A stretch of 42,121 nucleotides of DNA from an uncultured Methylococcaceae bacterium (GCA_903859815.1 CAIOOA010000219.1:1-42121), one strand, 5' to 3'; numbered from the stretch's first letter, positions 31,656 through 41,574 are shown. Program-made: numbers and translations. Notes: generated by a model from the letters alone, not told the origin.

Positions 31656-32567
31656 TTAAAATTCGACCCACACCCGCGAAATCCAATAATCAAATGCGGG
31701 GCGTCCGGTCACATCGAATTCATGCATCCATTTAAACGACAGGGTCACTTCGCGCCCCCCCCATTTTGGGATGAACATGAAAGCAGGTCCTATCGTCGAG
31801 GCTTCGACACGCGGATAGAGATAAGTGTCCGGCGGGGCGGAATCGGCGGTCATTTGCCGGTAATAGCTGCCAGTCACCCCGATGGCAAAGGAATCACGCA
31901 AATAATGCGCAACGGTATAGTCAAAATGGAACTCGTCGCCGCTTTTGTAGCCGGTGGAATGATTTTCCAAGTTGTTCATATACCCGAAAACCAAGTTCAA
32001 TTCATTATGCGCGGGCAAATTCCAAGTGACGGCGGCGATATGGTCAAAAGTCCAGACATTGCGGGCAGGGTTGATTTCCCCCTTTTGGTAATAACCAGTC
32101 GGCGCGACAATCCCCTCAAAAGCCAATACCGTCACATCGGGCCATTTCCAGTTCAACCCAAAAGGCACTAGGTAAAAATCGCCAAGCCCGAAACGCCCGA
32201 CATTGTCCTTTCCGCTGTGATCCCAAGCCCCCATGACTGCCGGATAAGCCCCTAGCAGATAGCGCCCCCCGAAAATATCCCACTCGGTGACATGCATGAT
32301 ACCAGGCATTTCCAAGGCCGCCCCAACCTCCCCGCTGGTGTCTAAGTAGGTTGCAAAAAAATTGTTGAAAAACGTCCCCTTGTCCGGGAACACGGCTACC
32401 GCAAAGTCACCGTAAAATCCCGGCAAATAATTGCTGCCTCCCCCTTCACTGGCAGACACAGCTTGCCACAGGCTAAAGCAGAGGACGAAACAAAACAGCT
32501 TAGGCAAAAGGATGCCATTGCTATTGTTTTTTATTATTCTTCTATTGCTTAAGCGAAAAGAAACCAT
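31656..32567 (-). CDS. Outer-membrane beta-barrel protein, Phenol_MetA_deg/SphA-like family
   Basis: 303 aa. The signal peptide ends near 40 (LFCFVLCFSLWQAVSASEGG). Alternating amphipathic strands with GNY/GDFYLVPFGLNWKWP, FEGIVAPTGYYQKG, WTFDHIAAVTWNL, HNELNLVFGYMNN and DTYLYPRVEASTIGPAF follow, and the chain ends in Phe (SRVWVEF), the barrel-assembly signal. The motif order is that of the meta-pathway phenol degradation/SphA-like barrels, thought to carry hydrophobic or sugar-like molecules. Start at ATG 32567, or the later KLFCFVLC region if the first 20 residues are not translated. 57 bp from the TIR gene on the same strand; the two could share a transcript. Confidence 0.82.
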   Translation of the reverse strand: MVSFRLSNRRIIKNNSNGILLPKLFCFVLCFSLWQAVSASEGGGSNYLPGFYGDFAVAVFPDKGTFFNNFFATYLDTSGEVGAALEMPGIMHVTEWDIFGGRYLLGAYPAVMGAWDHSGKDNVGRFGLGDFYLVPFGLNWKWPDVTVLAFEGIVAPTGYYQKGEINPARNVWTFDHIAAVTWNLPAHNELNLVFGYMNNLENHSTGYKSGDEFHFDYTVAHYLRDSFAIGVTGSYYRQMTADSAPPDTYLYPRVEASTIGPAFMFIPKWGGREVTLSFKWMHEFDVTGRPAFDYWISRVWVEF

Positions 32568-32701
32568 AATTTTCCTGCTGACAGTAAAATAGGCTTAATA
32601 AACATTCTCTATTCAGGGATAGAATACAGAAGCTGAATATGGAAATTATACGGCAATCATGGCTAAAAACATTAATCCCTCGTTTAAATTAAAAGCACCC
32701 A

Positions 32702-35296
32702 ATGCCTGCATCATTTTTCAGACACCTACGATCCGCAAAACCTGCGCATAAACGTGAAGTGTCGCTTCATTCATGGATTTGGTTGGCTTACGTGCGGGCT
32801 GCACTGATTCCATTGCTGATCGTCGAAATGGCGTTGTTGGGTGTCTATTGGTACACGCATGATTGGTCACGGCAAGAAAATATTGCCACCGTCAAAAGCT
32901 TGGCTGAAGATGAGTTATTGCGCATGGTTGAGAACCAAGCGGAATCGATCACCCAGCAACTCGCAGCCGTGTCTCAACTGACTGAACTGTTCCGTTTGGA
33001 AACCCAAGAAGCATTGGCTAAGCCTTTCGATCCTAAACTTGAAAACCCGTCCCGCTACGCGACTAGCCCCGAAGGAGTGTTATACACCAAACAAAAAGAT
33101 GGAAAAGCGGCGGTTTACTATAGCGGAATCGTCAAGGTTGGCCAGAAGGAAGTCGAAAAAGTCGCCCGCAGCGCCCGCATTGATGCCACCATGCAACGCA
33201 TCACCCGCGTCAATCCCTTGGCCGTTCAAGCTTATTTGAACACCCATGACTCGATGAACCGAATTTGGCCGTACATTGACGTGCTGACGCAGTACACACC
33301 CAAGATGGACATACCCTCTTTCAATTTCTATTACGAAGCGGACGCGGCGCATAACCCACAACGACGCACCGTTTGGACCGATGCCTATCTTGACCCGGCG
33401 GGCCAAGGTTGGATGGTGTCATCAATCTCACCGGTTTATAACGGCGATTTCTTGGAAGGTGTGGTTGGGCTGGATATCACCTTGGATGCCATCATTAAGC
33501 AAGTCTTGGCACTGCCTATTCCTTGGCAAGGTTTCGCGGTGTTAGTGAGCAAGGAAGGTGTGTTGTTGGCTCTACCGAAGAAGGGTGAAGCTGTACTTGG
33601 CTTGAAGGAATTATTGACGCATGACTACACTGAAGCCATACGCCAAGAGCAGTTCAAGCCAGACGAATTCAACATATTTCGCCGACAGGACATGAGCATA
33701 CTCGCTGAAAAAGAACAAGGCATCGCGCCTATCAACTTTGCAGAACCCTTTCTAGTTGCATGGAAAACCTTGCCCGCCACGGGATGGCGACTGGTGGTGT
33801 TTGCCCCAGAAAACGAGATTTTCAAACCTGCCCGAGAATTGGCAGATCGCCTAAAACAAGTTGGCTGGTGGCTGCTGGCTGGCCTAGTGTTGTTCTATTT
33901 GATTTTTTTCTTGTTCCTTTACTGGCGAGCTTCGTGCATCAGTAGGGAGATTGCCGACCCATTGATGGGCATTGAAGAAATGGCAAAACGCATCGGAGAG
34001 GGCGATTTTGCCCCCGAACCCCCACAATTCCGGGTGCATGAGTTTCAGAGAACCGTTCAACAAATGCTGTTGACGGGGGAAAAGCTTGGCACTACGGAGC
34101 AACAATTGCGTGAGGCAAGCCAGCAAGCCGAAAAGGCAAACCGAGCCAAGAGCGAGTTCCTTGCCAACATGTCACATGAGATTCGCACCCCTATGAATGG
34201 CATTATTGGCCTGTCACAATTGGCTTTGAATCAATATGTCACCCCAGAAATCCGAGATTACTTGGATAAAATCTTGGCTTCGTCACAAAACCTGATGGGC
34301 ATCCTTAACGACATATTGGATATTTCCAAGATCGAGGCCGGTCACATGGCCTTGGAAATTGCACCGTTTGAACTGAGCATGGTGTTGAGCGCACTCCGCA
34401 GCCTGTTTGAAGAGCCTACCCGCAGCAAGGGCTTGGATTTCCAGATTAAAGCCGACAGTGATATTCCGCAACGGCTAGACGGAGATGCCCTGCGCTTGCG
34501 GCAAATCCTCGCCAATCTGATTGGCAATGCCATCAAATTCACCGAACATGGCAGTGTCAGCTTGCAGGTCTCGTTGACAAAACGCGAAGAGTCAAAAGCC
34601 TTTTTACATTTCAGCGTGACTGACACCGGAATTGGGATCACCGAAGAAGACCGGGGGAAACTGTTCAAACCGTTCAGCCAAGTGGACGGTAGCATCACCC
34701 GGCGCTTTGGCGGAACCGGCCTGGGCTTGGCCATCAGCCATAACTTGTTGAAATTGATGGGTGGCAGCTTCACCGTCATCAGTCAGCCGGGTCAGGGTAG
34801 CCAATTCGACTTTGAGTTGTGTTTGGACATTACCCCGGACCAATACTTGCCCGCTTCAACGCCGCAAGCACGTAGCCCCAAAGCGGGCAATCTGCAGCAA
34901 ACCCTTGCCGAGAAAGCCATCCACCTTGCCGGAGCCCGCATCCTAGTTGCGGAAGATAATCTGGTGAACCAACAAGTCGCCAAGAAGTTTCTGCAACTTT
35001 CGGGCTTGGAAGTGGATATAGTCTCAAATGGGGAGATGGCACTCGCCATTCTTGAACTGCACGATTTTGATGCCATACTAATGGATGTGCATATGCCCAT
35101 TATGGACGGGATGGAAGCCACGCGCCGCATACGGGCCAACCCTCGTTTTGCTGATTTACCTATCATCGCTTTGTCAGCCGGGGTGACCTTGGAAGAAAGG
35201 TCAAACTGCCTCGCATCAGGCATGAACGACTTCTGCGGCAAACCCTTCACCCCCGACCAACTAATCAAGATACTCGGCAAATGGATCAAGCGCTAA
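32702..35296 (+). CDS. Hybrid sensor histidine kinase/response regulator with Cache-type sensor
   Basis: 864 aa. TM1 is near 33-52. A large periplasmic dCache-like domain follows (about 53-395, containing [20 protein letters not shown] and [16 protein letters not shown]), then TM2 (about 388-410), HAMP (about 412-460), HisKA with [11 protein letters not shown] and phospho-acceptor H492, HATPase_c (N box [13 protein letters not shown]1 DTGIGI, G2 [10 protein letters not shown]), and a C-terminal receiver with D795 ([19 protein letters not shown]). No Hpt domain or output regulator is attached, so phosphate must pass to a partner elsewhere. The last codons overlap the convergent yrfG gene by 4 bp. 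Confidence 0.93.
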   Translation: MPASFFRHLRSAKPAHKREVSLHSWIWLAYVRAALIPLLIVEMALLGVYWYTHDWSRQENIATVKSLAEDELLRMVENQAESITQQLAAVSQLTELFRLETQEALAKPFDPKLENPSRYATSPEGVLYTKQKDGKAAVYYSGIVKVGQKEVEKVARSARIDATMQRITRVNPLAVQAYLNTHDSMNRIWPYIDVLTQYTPKMDIPSFNFYYEADAAHNPQRRTVWTDAYLDPAGQGWMVSSISPVYNGDFLEGVVGLDITLDAIIKQVLALPIPWQGFAVLVSKEGVLLALPKKGEAVLGLKELLTHDYTEAIRQEQFKPDEFNIFRRQDMSILAEKEQGIAPINFAEPFLVAWKTLPATGWRLVVFAPENEIFKPARELADRLKQVGWWLLAGLVLFYLIFFLFLYWRASCISREIADPLMGIEEMAKRIGEGDFAPEPPQFRVHEFQRTVQQMLLTGEKLGTTEQQLREASQQAEKANRAKSEFLANMSHEIRTPMNGIIGLSQLALNQYVTPEIRDYLDKILASSQNLMGILNDILDISKIEAGHMALEIAPFELSMVLSALRSLFEEPTRSKGLDFQIKADSDIPQRLDGDALRLRQILANLIGNAIKFTEHGSVSLQVSLTKREESKAFLHFSVTDTGIGITEEDRGKLFKPFSQVDGSITRRFGGTGLGLAISHNLLKLMGGSFTVISQPGQGSQFDFELCLDITPDQYLPASTPQARSPKAGNLQQTLAEKAIHLAGARILVAEDNLVNQQVAKKFLQLSGLEVDIVSNGEMALAILELHDFDAILMDVHMPIMDGMEATRRIRANPRFADLPIIALSAGVTLEERSNCLASGMNDFCGKPFTPDQLIKILGKWIKR

Positions 35297-35955
35297 CTAA
35301 GTTTTCCGGGCATGATTTCCCGAAAATCTTCAATCGCCTTGAATTCGGTGATTTGACGGACAGGCCGCGTCGAATCATGCTTGCGAACCGCCACCAGATG
35401 CCGGATGCCGAAAGAACGGGCGGAACGCAATACGGGCAGGCTGTCGTCCACCAGCAAGGTATGTTCGGAGTTGAACGGCTGCAATGCATTCAATCCACTC
35501 CAAAAATTTGAGTCTTCCTTAGGTTTGCCAAGATCATGAGAACTGACAATCGAATCAAAAAAAACATGCAAACGCGTTTTCTCCATTTTAATGCCCAGAC
35601 TCAACCGATGGGCATTGGTCACCAGCACCAGACGCTTGCCAATGGCACGGACGGCGTCAAGAAATTCGGTGACATGCGGCAACACCGCAATCAATTCGGA
35701 GATTTCTTGCTTCATGGCGGGTATGTCCAAGTCGAGCTGTTCACTCCAGTAATCCAGACAATACCATTCGAGCTTCCCCTCCATGGCTCTGAACTTCGGC
35801 AACAGCAATCTTTTGGCCTCTTCTTCCGACAAGCCATTGCGTTCAGCATAGCGTTGCGGAACGAATTCTAGCCAAAATCGGTTATCGAAATTAAGGTCCA
35901 ATAAGGTTCCGTCCATATCAAGAAACACGTTATCAATGTCATCCCAATCGATCAT
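35293..35955 (-). CDS. yrfG: GMP/IMP 5'-nucleotidase, HAD family
   Basis: 220 aa. Motif [13 protein letters not shown] gives D13 and D15. VTNAHRLSL is motif [12 protein letters not shown] carries the motif III Lys, and [13 protein letters not shown] carries the motif IV Asp pair. Length and the [20 protein letters not shown] region match YrfG, which dephosphorylates GMP and IMP. In many gammaproteobacteria yrfG is close to nudE and cysQ; here a CysQ-like gene is divergent 63 bp away. Confidence 0.88.
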   Translation of the reverse strand: MIDWDDIDNVFLDMDGTLLDLNFDNRFWLEFVPQRYAERNGLSEEEAKRLLLPKFRAMEGKLEWYCLDYWSEQLDLDIPAMKQEISELIAVLPHVTEFLDAVRAIGKRLVLVTNAHRLSLGIKMEKTRLHVFFDSIVSSHDLGKPKEDSNFWSGLNALQPFNSEHTLLVDDSLPVLRSARSFGIRHLVAVRKHDSTRPVRQITEFKAIEDFREIMPGKLS

Positions 35956-36018
35956 GAGTTAATATTACTTTCGATGTTCGTTAAACCCGACCACTCCACT
36001 CAATAGCATTAGAGTCAG

Positions 36019-37707
36019 ATGAGCAGTAGCCAAGGAAATTTTTCCACCCCCATTATGAAGGCACCTTCCCGTTTTTTGGAAGCCGTGTTGGCCTTGGCTA
36101 TCAAAACAGGCGATAAAGTTCTTGAAATATATCATTCAAACTTCCGCGTAGGGCAACTTCCAGACCAATCCCCGCTGACCGCTGCGAACTTAGTATCCCA
36201 CCATTTGCTGACAGAGGCACTATTCGCCCTTAACGGTGGCTTCCCCGTGCTGTCGCAATTATCCTCCATGCCGCCGTTTGAGGAGCGCAGGGAATGGGAA
36301 ACTTATTGGTTGATTGGCCCACTGGACGGAACCTTGGAATTCACCCGGCACATCGGTGAATTTACCATCAACATCGCCCTGATACACCAACACAAACCCG
36401 TATTGGGGGTAGTCTATGCGCCAGCACTGCAAATCTGCTATTTTGCCGCCGAAGGCTGTGGGGCGTTCAAAAAGCTTGGCGAGGACGATCCACAGGAAAT
36501 TCATGTGCGCATGCAAGCGCCAAATCAACCCGATGTCGTAGGCAGCCGCTTCCACCCCAATCTTGGAATGGAGGTTTACCTAAAACAACTGGGCGAGCAC
36601 CATTTTAACCCACTGGGCAGTTCCTTGAAATTCTGCCAAGTGGCGACAGGTGAAGCCGATCTCTATCCCCGCATGGGGATTACCTGTGAATGGGATACGG
36701 CTGCTGCCCAATGCATCGTCGAAACCGCAGGTGGGGCAATCACCGATTTGCAAGGCAGACCATTGATCTATAATGCCAAATCTTCCTTAGTGAACCCCTT
36801 CTTCCTAGCCTTCGGAGACAAGGCCAGAGACTGGACTCGCTTTGCGAAAGGCATCACTGGATCGCCAAGTTCCGCGCCGCCGCCGCCAAGCCCTCTGCTG
36901 AAGGCCGTGATTAACTTAGTCATTGAGGCCGGAAACAGGGTACTGGCAATTCACTCCTCGAATGTTCGAGTGGGTACAAAAGCTGATGGATCACCGTTTA
37001 CCGCCGCCGATTTGGTCTCCCATCATTATCTCACTGAAAGGCTGGAGACCTTGCAAGGGCATTTGCCGGTGTTGTCCGGTGAATCCCATGACGTTCCTTT
37101 TGAGGAACGCAGCTTGTGGGAAGATTATTGGCTGATCGATCCTTTGAACGGTGTCGAGGAGTTTATCAAGGGCAATGGTGAATTTACTATCAATGTTGCA
37201 TTGATCCATCGCAACAAACCAGTGTTGGGGGTAGTCTATGCGCCATCATTGCGAACTTGCTTTTTTTCTGCCGAAGGATGCGGTGTTTTCAAACGTATAG
37301 GCGAAGATCCCGCAACGGAAATACGTCCCAAAGCGCTCTCGCAGCTTAGGCCCGTCGTGCTAATCAGTAACCCGGAATCGAACCCCGATTTGACATCTTA
37401 CTTGAATCACTTGGATGAGCATGAACTCGTTTGTTGCGGGAGTTCGCTGAAGTTTTGCAAAATTGCCGAAGGCGAGGCCGACCTTTACGCTTGCCTGACA
37501 TCCTCCTACGAATGGGAGACGGCAGCGGCACAATACATTGTCGAAGCCGTCGGCGGCAAGGTCGAGGACCAACGCGGCGAGCCTTTGCTTTACAATACCA
37601 AAGCGTCGCTGCTCAATCCTTATTTTGTCGTGAGTACCGACACATCGCGGGACAGGAAGCTGCTTGGCTTCAACGTGCAGACTTTACAAAAGCTCTTAGC
37701 TGCTTGA
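36019..37707 (+). CDS. Tandem CysQ/inositol-monophosphatase-like protein with altered active sites
   Basis: 562 aa: two CysQ-like domains (about 14-278 and 291-555) joined by a Pro-rich linker (SAPPPPSP). CysQ is normally one domain of about 250 residues. Compared with the family pattern (AD in TxADL, Glu in LSEE, DPLDGTKEF, WDTAA), domain 1 has N57 for Asp, Q80 for Glu and G100 in GPLDGT for the first Asp, but keeps DGT and D226. Domain 2 keeps D331 and D374 but has G354 for Glu, N377 for the second Asp, V379 for Thr and E500 for Asp (EWET). Neither half has a complete metal site, and they lack different residues. It may be a regulatory or sulfur-metabolite-binding pseudoenzyme. Divergent from yrfG, upstream of ilvI. 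Confidence 0.85.
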   Translation: MSSSQGNFSTPIMKAPSRFLEAVLALAIKTGDKVLEIYHSNFRVGQLPDQSPLTAANLVSHHLLTEALFALNGGFPVLSQLSSMPPFEERREWETYWLIGPLDGTLEFTRHIGEFTINIALIHQHKPVLGVVYAPALQICYFAAEGCGAFKKLGEDDPQEIHVRMQAPNQPDVVGSRFHPNLGMEVYLKQLGEHHFNPLGSSLKFCQVATGEADLYPRMGITCEWDTAAAQCIVETAGGAITDLQGRPLIYNAKSSLVNPFFLAFGDKARDWTRFAKGITGSPSSAPPPPSPLLKAVINLVIEAGNRVLAIHSSNVRVGTKADGSPFTAADLVSHHYLTERLETLQGHLPVLSGESHDVPFEERSLWEDYWLIDPLNGVEEFIKGNGEFTINVALIHRNKPVLGVVYAPSLRTCFFSAEGCGVFKRIGEDPATEIRPKALSQLRPVVLISNPESNPDLTSYLNHLDEHELVCCGSSLKFCKIAEGEADLYACLTSSYEWETAAAQYIVEAVGGKVEDQRGEPLLYNTKASLLNPYFVVSTDTSRDRKLLGFNVQTLQKLLAA

Positions 37708-37734
37708 AGTAATTCAACCTTACATGTTTCGCTA

Positions 37735-37763
37735 TTGACTGAACAAGCATTTACGAGTAGTTT
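37735..37763 (+). promoter_or_regulatory. Possible promoter upstream of ilvI
   Basis: TTGACT (37735-37740), a 17-bp spacer and TAGTTT (37758-37763) resemble a sigma-70 promoter with a good -35 and weak -10, about 80 bp before the GTG start. Confidence 0.35.
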
Positions 37764-37797
37764 TAGCAGTTTAATTGATTCAATTGTTTACATTTCG

Positions 37798-37820
37798 GTG
37801 GGCGTTCAACAACGCCCCAC
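37798..37820 (+). promoter_or_regulatory. Hairpin in the ilvI leader
   Basis: GTGGGCGTT (37798-37806) pairs with AACGCCCCAC (37811-37820), with one bulged base, around CAAC. There is no T-run, so it is a leader structure or repeat rather than a clear terminator. No leader peptide rich in Leu/Val/Ile codons is visible before it. Confidence 0.45.
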
Positions 37821-37842
37821 ACATAATTAGAGGGTAATTAAA

Positions 37843-39573
37843 GTGGAGCTCAGCGGTGGGGAAATTTTAGTCCAATGCCTGATCGACGAGGGCGTTGAAT
37901 ACATATTCGGCTATCCAGGCGGTGCGGTTTTGCACATTTATGATGCCTTGTTCAAACAAGACAAGGTCAAGCATATCTTGGTGCGCCATGAACAAGGTGC
38001 GACCCATGCGGCGGACGGGTATGCCCGTTCATCGGGTAAGCCTGGCGTCGTGTTAGTGACCTCGGGTCCCGGCGCGACCAATGCCGTCACTGGCATAGCC
38101 ACCGCATACATGGACTCAATACCCATGGTCATACTCAGTGGTCAAGTACCCATGGCGGTGATTGGGAGCGATGCCTTCCAAGAAGCCGACATCTCCGGTA
38201 TCACCCGGCCCTGCGTGAAACACAATTTCTTGGTCAAAGATGTCACCAAACTGGCATCAACGATCAAAAAGGCATTTTACATTGCCACCACGGGCAGGCC
38301 AGGCCCGGTGTTGGTCGATATTCCCAAAAACTTGACCGACCCTAGAGTCAAGATTCCCTATGAATATCCCAAGACCATGAGCTTGCGCTCCTACAACCCG
38401 CATGTCAAAGGCCATCGCTGGCAGATGAAAAAAGCCGTCGATTGCCTGCTTGAAGCCAAACGCCCGATGATTTACACGGGCGGCGGGATTATCTTGGGCG
38501 AAGCCTCAGCCGAACTGACCGAACTGACCAAACTGTTAGGCTATCCGATCACCAACACCCTCATGGGTTTAGGCGCATATCCCGGCACTGACAAGCAGTT
38601 CGTCGGCATGTTGGGGATGCACGGAACCTATGAAGCCAATATGGCAATGCACGATTGCGATGTGCTGTTTGCCGCCGGGGCGCGATTCGATGACCGCATC
38701 ACGGGTATCATCGCCGAATTTTGCCCCCATGCCAAAATCATCCACATTGATGTGGACCCGTCTTCGATTTCCAAAAACGTCAGGGTTGACATACCCGTTG
38801 TCGGCGAATTGAGGCCCGTTCTGACAGAAATGATTGAACTGGTCAAATCCAGCGACAGGAAACCAGACCCGGTCGCCTTGGCCGAATGGTGGAAGCAAAT
38901 TGACGGTTGGCGCTCACTCGACAGCCTAGGCTTTGACCGCAACGCCGATGTCATCAAACCGCAATACGTAGTCGAACAGTTGTGGGAAATGACCCACGGC
39001 GATGCCTATATAACCTCCGATGTGGGCCAGCACCAGATGTTCGCGGCCCAATTTTATAAATTCGACAAACCGCGCCGTTGGATCAACTCCGGCGGTTTGG
39101 GTACGATGGGCTTCGGCATGCCGGCCGCCATCGGCACCAAGCTCGCATTTCCCGATGCGGATGTCTATTGCATCACGGGTGAAGCCAGCATTCAGATGTG
39201 CATACAGGAATTGGCGACGGCCCGTCAGTATCGTACCGCGATCAAGATTGTCAATCTGAACAATGGCTACATGGGCATGGTCAGGCAGTGGCAGGAATTC
39301 AGCTATGATAGCCGCTATTCGCAAACTTACTTGGAAGCATTGCCGGATTTCGTCAAACTGGCGGAAAGTTATGGTCATTTGGGTTTGCGTATCGACAAGA
39401 AGGCTGATGTGCGAGCCGCGTTGGAGGAAGCCCAAAAACAAAAAGACCGGACGATTTTCCTTGACTTCCACATCGACCCGACCGAAAACGTCTACCCCAT
39501 GATTGAAGCCGGCAAAGCACACAATGATATGCGTCTGGCCCCCGGCGTGAACCCTGACGCGGAGCTTGCCTAA
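37843..39573 (+). CDS. ilvI: Acetolactate synthase large subunit
   Basis: 576 aa, GTG start with AGAGGG eight bases upstream. N-terminal ELSGGEILVQCLIDEGVEYIFGYPGGAVL holds the catalytic Glu region (VRHEQGATHAADGYAR, E50 area). The FAD/middle domain GMLGMHGTYEANMAMHDCD and C-terminal TPP domain follow. The TPP motif reads TGEAS with E447 where GDG is textbook, then NLNNGYMGMVRQWQ; Glu at this metal position occurs in some beta- and gammaproteobacterial enzymes, so activity is expected. Makes acetolactate or acetohydroxybutyrate in valine, leucine and isoleucine synthesis. The ilvH start follows 2 bp after its stop. Confidence 0.95.
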   Translation: MELSGGEILVQCLIDEGVEYIFGYPGGAVLHIYDALFKQDKVKHILVRHEQGATHAADGYARSSGKPGVVLVTSGPGATNAVTGIATAYMDSIPMVILSGQVPMAVIGSDAFQEADISGITRPCVKHNFLVKDVTKLASTIKKAFYIATTGRPGPVLVDIPKNLTDPRVKIPYEYPKTMSLRSYNPHVKGHRWQMKKAVDCLLEAKRPMIYTGGGIILGEASAELTELTKLLGYPITNTLMGLGAYPGTDKQFVGMLGMHGTYEANMAMHDCDVLFAAGARFDDRITGIIAEFCPHAKIIHIDVDPSSISKNVRVDIPVVGELRPVLTEMIELVKSSDRKPDPVALAEWWKQIDGWRSLDSLGFDRNADVIKPQYVVEQLWEMTHGDAYITSDVGQHQMFAAQFYKFDKPRRWINSGGLGTMGFGMPAAIGTKLAFPDADVYCITGEASIQMCIQELATARQYRTAIKIVNLNNGYMGMVRQWQEFSYDSRYSQTYLEALPDFVKLAESYGHLGLRIDKKADVRAALEEAQKQKDRTIFLDFHIDPTENVYPMIEAGKAHNDMRLAPGVNPDAELA

Positions 39574-39575
39574 AC

Positions 39576-40067
39576 ATGAGTCACATAATCTCCATTTTGA
39601 TTGAAAATGAATCGGGCGCTTTGGCGCGTGTGGCTGGCTTGTTCTCCGCCCGTGGCTACAACATCGAATCCCTGACCGTGGCCCCGACCCAAGACCCCAC
39701 GCTATCGCGCATGACCTTGGTGACAACCGGAAACCCGGAAATAATCGAACAGATTACCAAGCAACTGAACAAGTTGATTGACGTGGTTAAGCTGATTGAC
39801 ATTTCCGAGTCCACCCACATCGAGCGTGAGTTGATGATGGTGAAAGCCCGTGCGATCAACGGGGGTCGCGAGGAAATCATGCGCCTGACTGAAATCTTCC
39901 GGGGCAACATCCTCGATGTGACACCCACCACGTACATCATCGAAATCACTGGCGAAAAATCCAAGCTGGATGCCTTCTTGAACACCGTGGGCGAGGACAA
40001 CATCATCGAAGTCGTCCGCTCCGGCACGACCGGCATCTTGCGAGGTGATCGCGGGTTGATGGTTTAA
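39576..40067 (+). CDS. ilvH: Acetolactate synthase small regulatory subunit
   Basis: 163 aa, full length. An N-terminal ACT domain (HIISILIENESGALARVAGLFSARGYNIESL) binds valine for feedback control, and a second alpha/beta domain follows (ERELMMVKARAINGGREEIMRL, VIEITGEKSKLDAFL). It stabilises and activates the large subunit encoded immediately upstream and sets valine sensitivity. The genes are separated by 2 bp, so they form a translationally coupled operon. Confidence 0.96.
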   Translation: MSHIISILIENESGALARVAGLFSARGYNIESLTVAPTQDPTLSRMTLVTTGNPEIIEQITKQLNKLIDVVKLIDISESTHIERELMMVKARAINGGREEIMRLTEIFRGNILDVTPTTYIIEITGEKSKLDAFLNTVGEDNIIEVVRSGTTGILRGDRGLMV

Positions 40068-40079
40068 TTCGCTGTAAAT

Positions 40080-40106
40080 AAACCCTCTCCCTTCGGGGGA
40101 GGGTTT
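40080..40106 (+). terminator. Terminator after ilvH
   Basis: AAACCCTCTCCC (40080-40091) pairs with GGGGGAGGGTTT (40095-40106) around a TTC loop. The A-tract on the left and T-tract on the right are part of the stem, so it could act in both directions. Confidence 0.6.
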
Positions 40107-40176
40107 AGATGAAGGTAGCCTATCATCCTGCTTGGTCGGCAATAATCCTTACTCTGACATTACCCAAGGTGACATT

Positions 40177-40662
40177 ATGGAATGGGCCGAGGTTTGCATT
40201 GATCCCAATCTGAAAGGTCTACCCTACAAGATAGAACTCGACCAGTGGGGGCAAATCGTCATGAGTCCAGCCACCGTTCACCATGTATTATTGCAAAATG
40301 CCATCGCCGACTTGCTCAAAGCACTCTCTTCGAATGGCAAAGCCCTGCTGAAACTCCCCATCCAAACCGCCGAAAACGTCAAAGTCCCTGACGTGGTTTG
40401 GCTATCACCTGAGCGTTACGAACTCATCAAACACAGTGCCGTCAGTCCCATGGCGCCAGAAATCTGCATCGAAGTCCAATCCCCCGGCAATACCCTTGCC
40501 CAAATGATGCACAAAAAAGATTTATTCTTGGCTGCGGGGGCTAAGGAGTTTTGGCTGTGCGATGACAGTGGTAAATTGTCGTTTTATGAAGCCAATGGGG
40601 TTATTGAAAATTCGCGGTTGGTGCAAGAAATGCCGATACCTTGTAATATTTTGTTGGATTAA
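40177..40662 (+). CDS. Uma2-family (DUF820) putative restriction-endonuclease-fold protein
   Basis: 161 aa from ATG 40177 (AAGG seven bases upstream; the longer frame from 40132 starts inside the space before it). PD-(D/E)XK-like elements are VKVPDVVWLS (Asp) and PEICIEVQSPGNTLAQM (Glu with Gln in place of the usual Lys), with KEFWLCDDSGKLSFY near the end. Uma2 proteins are abundant in cyanobacteria and some gammaproteobacteria and have no settled role. Alone after the ilv operon terminator and 15 bp before a broken SLATT-like gene. Confidence 0.85.
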   Translation: MEWAEVCIDPNLKGLPYKIELDQWGQIVMSPATVHHVLLQNAIADLLKALSSNGKALLKLPIQTAENVKVPDVVWLSPERYELIKHSAVSPMAPEICIEVQSPGNTLAQMMHKKDLFLAAGAKEFWLCDDSGKLSFYEANGVIENSRLVQEMPIPCNILLD

Positions 40663-40677
40663 ATAAAAGTAACAAAA

Positions 40678-41172
40678 ATGACTGAAGAACAAAGAAAAAC
40701 CCTTATGAAGTGGAGGGCACGCTTCAAACGAGCACAAGTGGCACACGCTTACTCTGCACTATTTTATTCACGACTAAATGTTACAGTTGGATCATTGTTA
40801 ATTTTGCTGACAATAGCCTCCAGCACACTTACTTTCGCGAAATTACCATCTTATTAATGGTTACCTACTGTTGTTGCCCTTTTAGTAACTGTACTTGCAA
40901 CATTTCAGACAGGTTTTAATTTCTCCAAAAAATCGGTTGACCATAAAATCATTTCTACTCGTTTTGGCTCACTAAAAAAGGAAATCGAATGGTTTTTGGA
41001 GTTCAAATCGAATAATCTAATCGAAGATATTGAGTCGTTTATATTAGATATAATAAAGGGAGATTCTAGATTGACCGAAGACTCTCCACACGCTTTAGAG
41101 TTTTCTTGGAAAGAAGCAAACGTAGATACTATAAAAGAAAATGATCGATACAGCTTTAGGACACGTACATAA
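40678..41172 (+). pseudogene. SLATT-like two-helix membrane protein interrupted by one stop codon
   Basis: Starting at ATG 40678, 165 codons stay in one frame except for TAA at 40855-40857 (codon 60). Before it: MTEEQRKTLMKWRARFKRAQ, AHAYSALFYSRLN and helix VGSLLILLTIASSTLTF. After it: WLPTVVALLVTVLATFQTGF, a second helix, then SKKSVDHKIISTRFGSLKKEI and a charged tail. Two helices in a hairpin followed by a helical cytoplasmic tail with conserved small residues is the SLATT layout (SMODS/SLOG-associated 2TM effectors of defence systems). The stop falls in the loop between the helices, with no frameshift, suggesting a recent nonsense change, sequencing error or read-through. No cognate SMODS/SLOG partner is visible. 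Confidence 0.6.
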
Positions 41173-41332
41173 TATTTTATCAATTAATTATCATAATAAC
41201 AGTGTAATCAACCTCTGCAACCCTTAGTGTGGACACCATATTAGTGGAAGTTGAAACGAAACGGGTGAAAGGTGAAAATTGAATAATCATGAAACCCCAT
41301 CTCCTTCCTGCCAACGAACTTGCATTTTTGAT

Positions 41333-41574
41333 CGTTCCCACGCTCCGCGCTCATCGTTATACACAAGTGTTGGAGACCCGTCATTCCGGCATGGACTGCC
41401 GGAATCCAGTCACAGGGAGGTGAATCTGCGGGTTGGTGTGCATCTTGAATCAAACACTTACATAACGTCGAGTTACCTTCCATGGCTCTGGATTCCTGCA
41501 TCCCTGCTGGAATGACGGGGCATTTCCGGCTTGGCGAGGCTTGTGTATAACGACGAGCGCAGAGCATGGGAGCG
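41333..41574. mobile_element. Palindrome-ended non-coding element, copy B
   Basis: The left end CGTTCCCACGCTCCGCGC (41333) and right end GCGCAGAGCATGGGAGCG (41574) are inverted repeats continuing inward as TCATCGTTATACACAAG and its complement. GAT/ATC flank both ends. The interior has CCGTCATTCCGGCATGG...CCGGAATCCAG and GGATTCCTGCATCC...GGAATGACGG, the same as copies A and C. No transposase. It directly abuts the restriction-enzyme remnant. Confidence 0.72.

Noticed and set aside
39172-39195. IlvI inactivated because the TPP motif reads GEA instead of GDG
   Set aside because: Glu at this position occurs in active-looking enzymes of related bacteria and the rest of the protein and the ilvH partner are intact.
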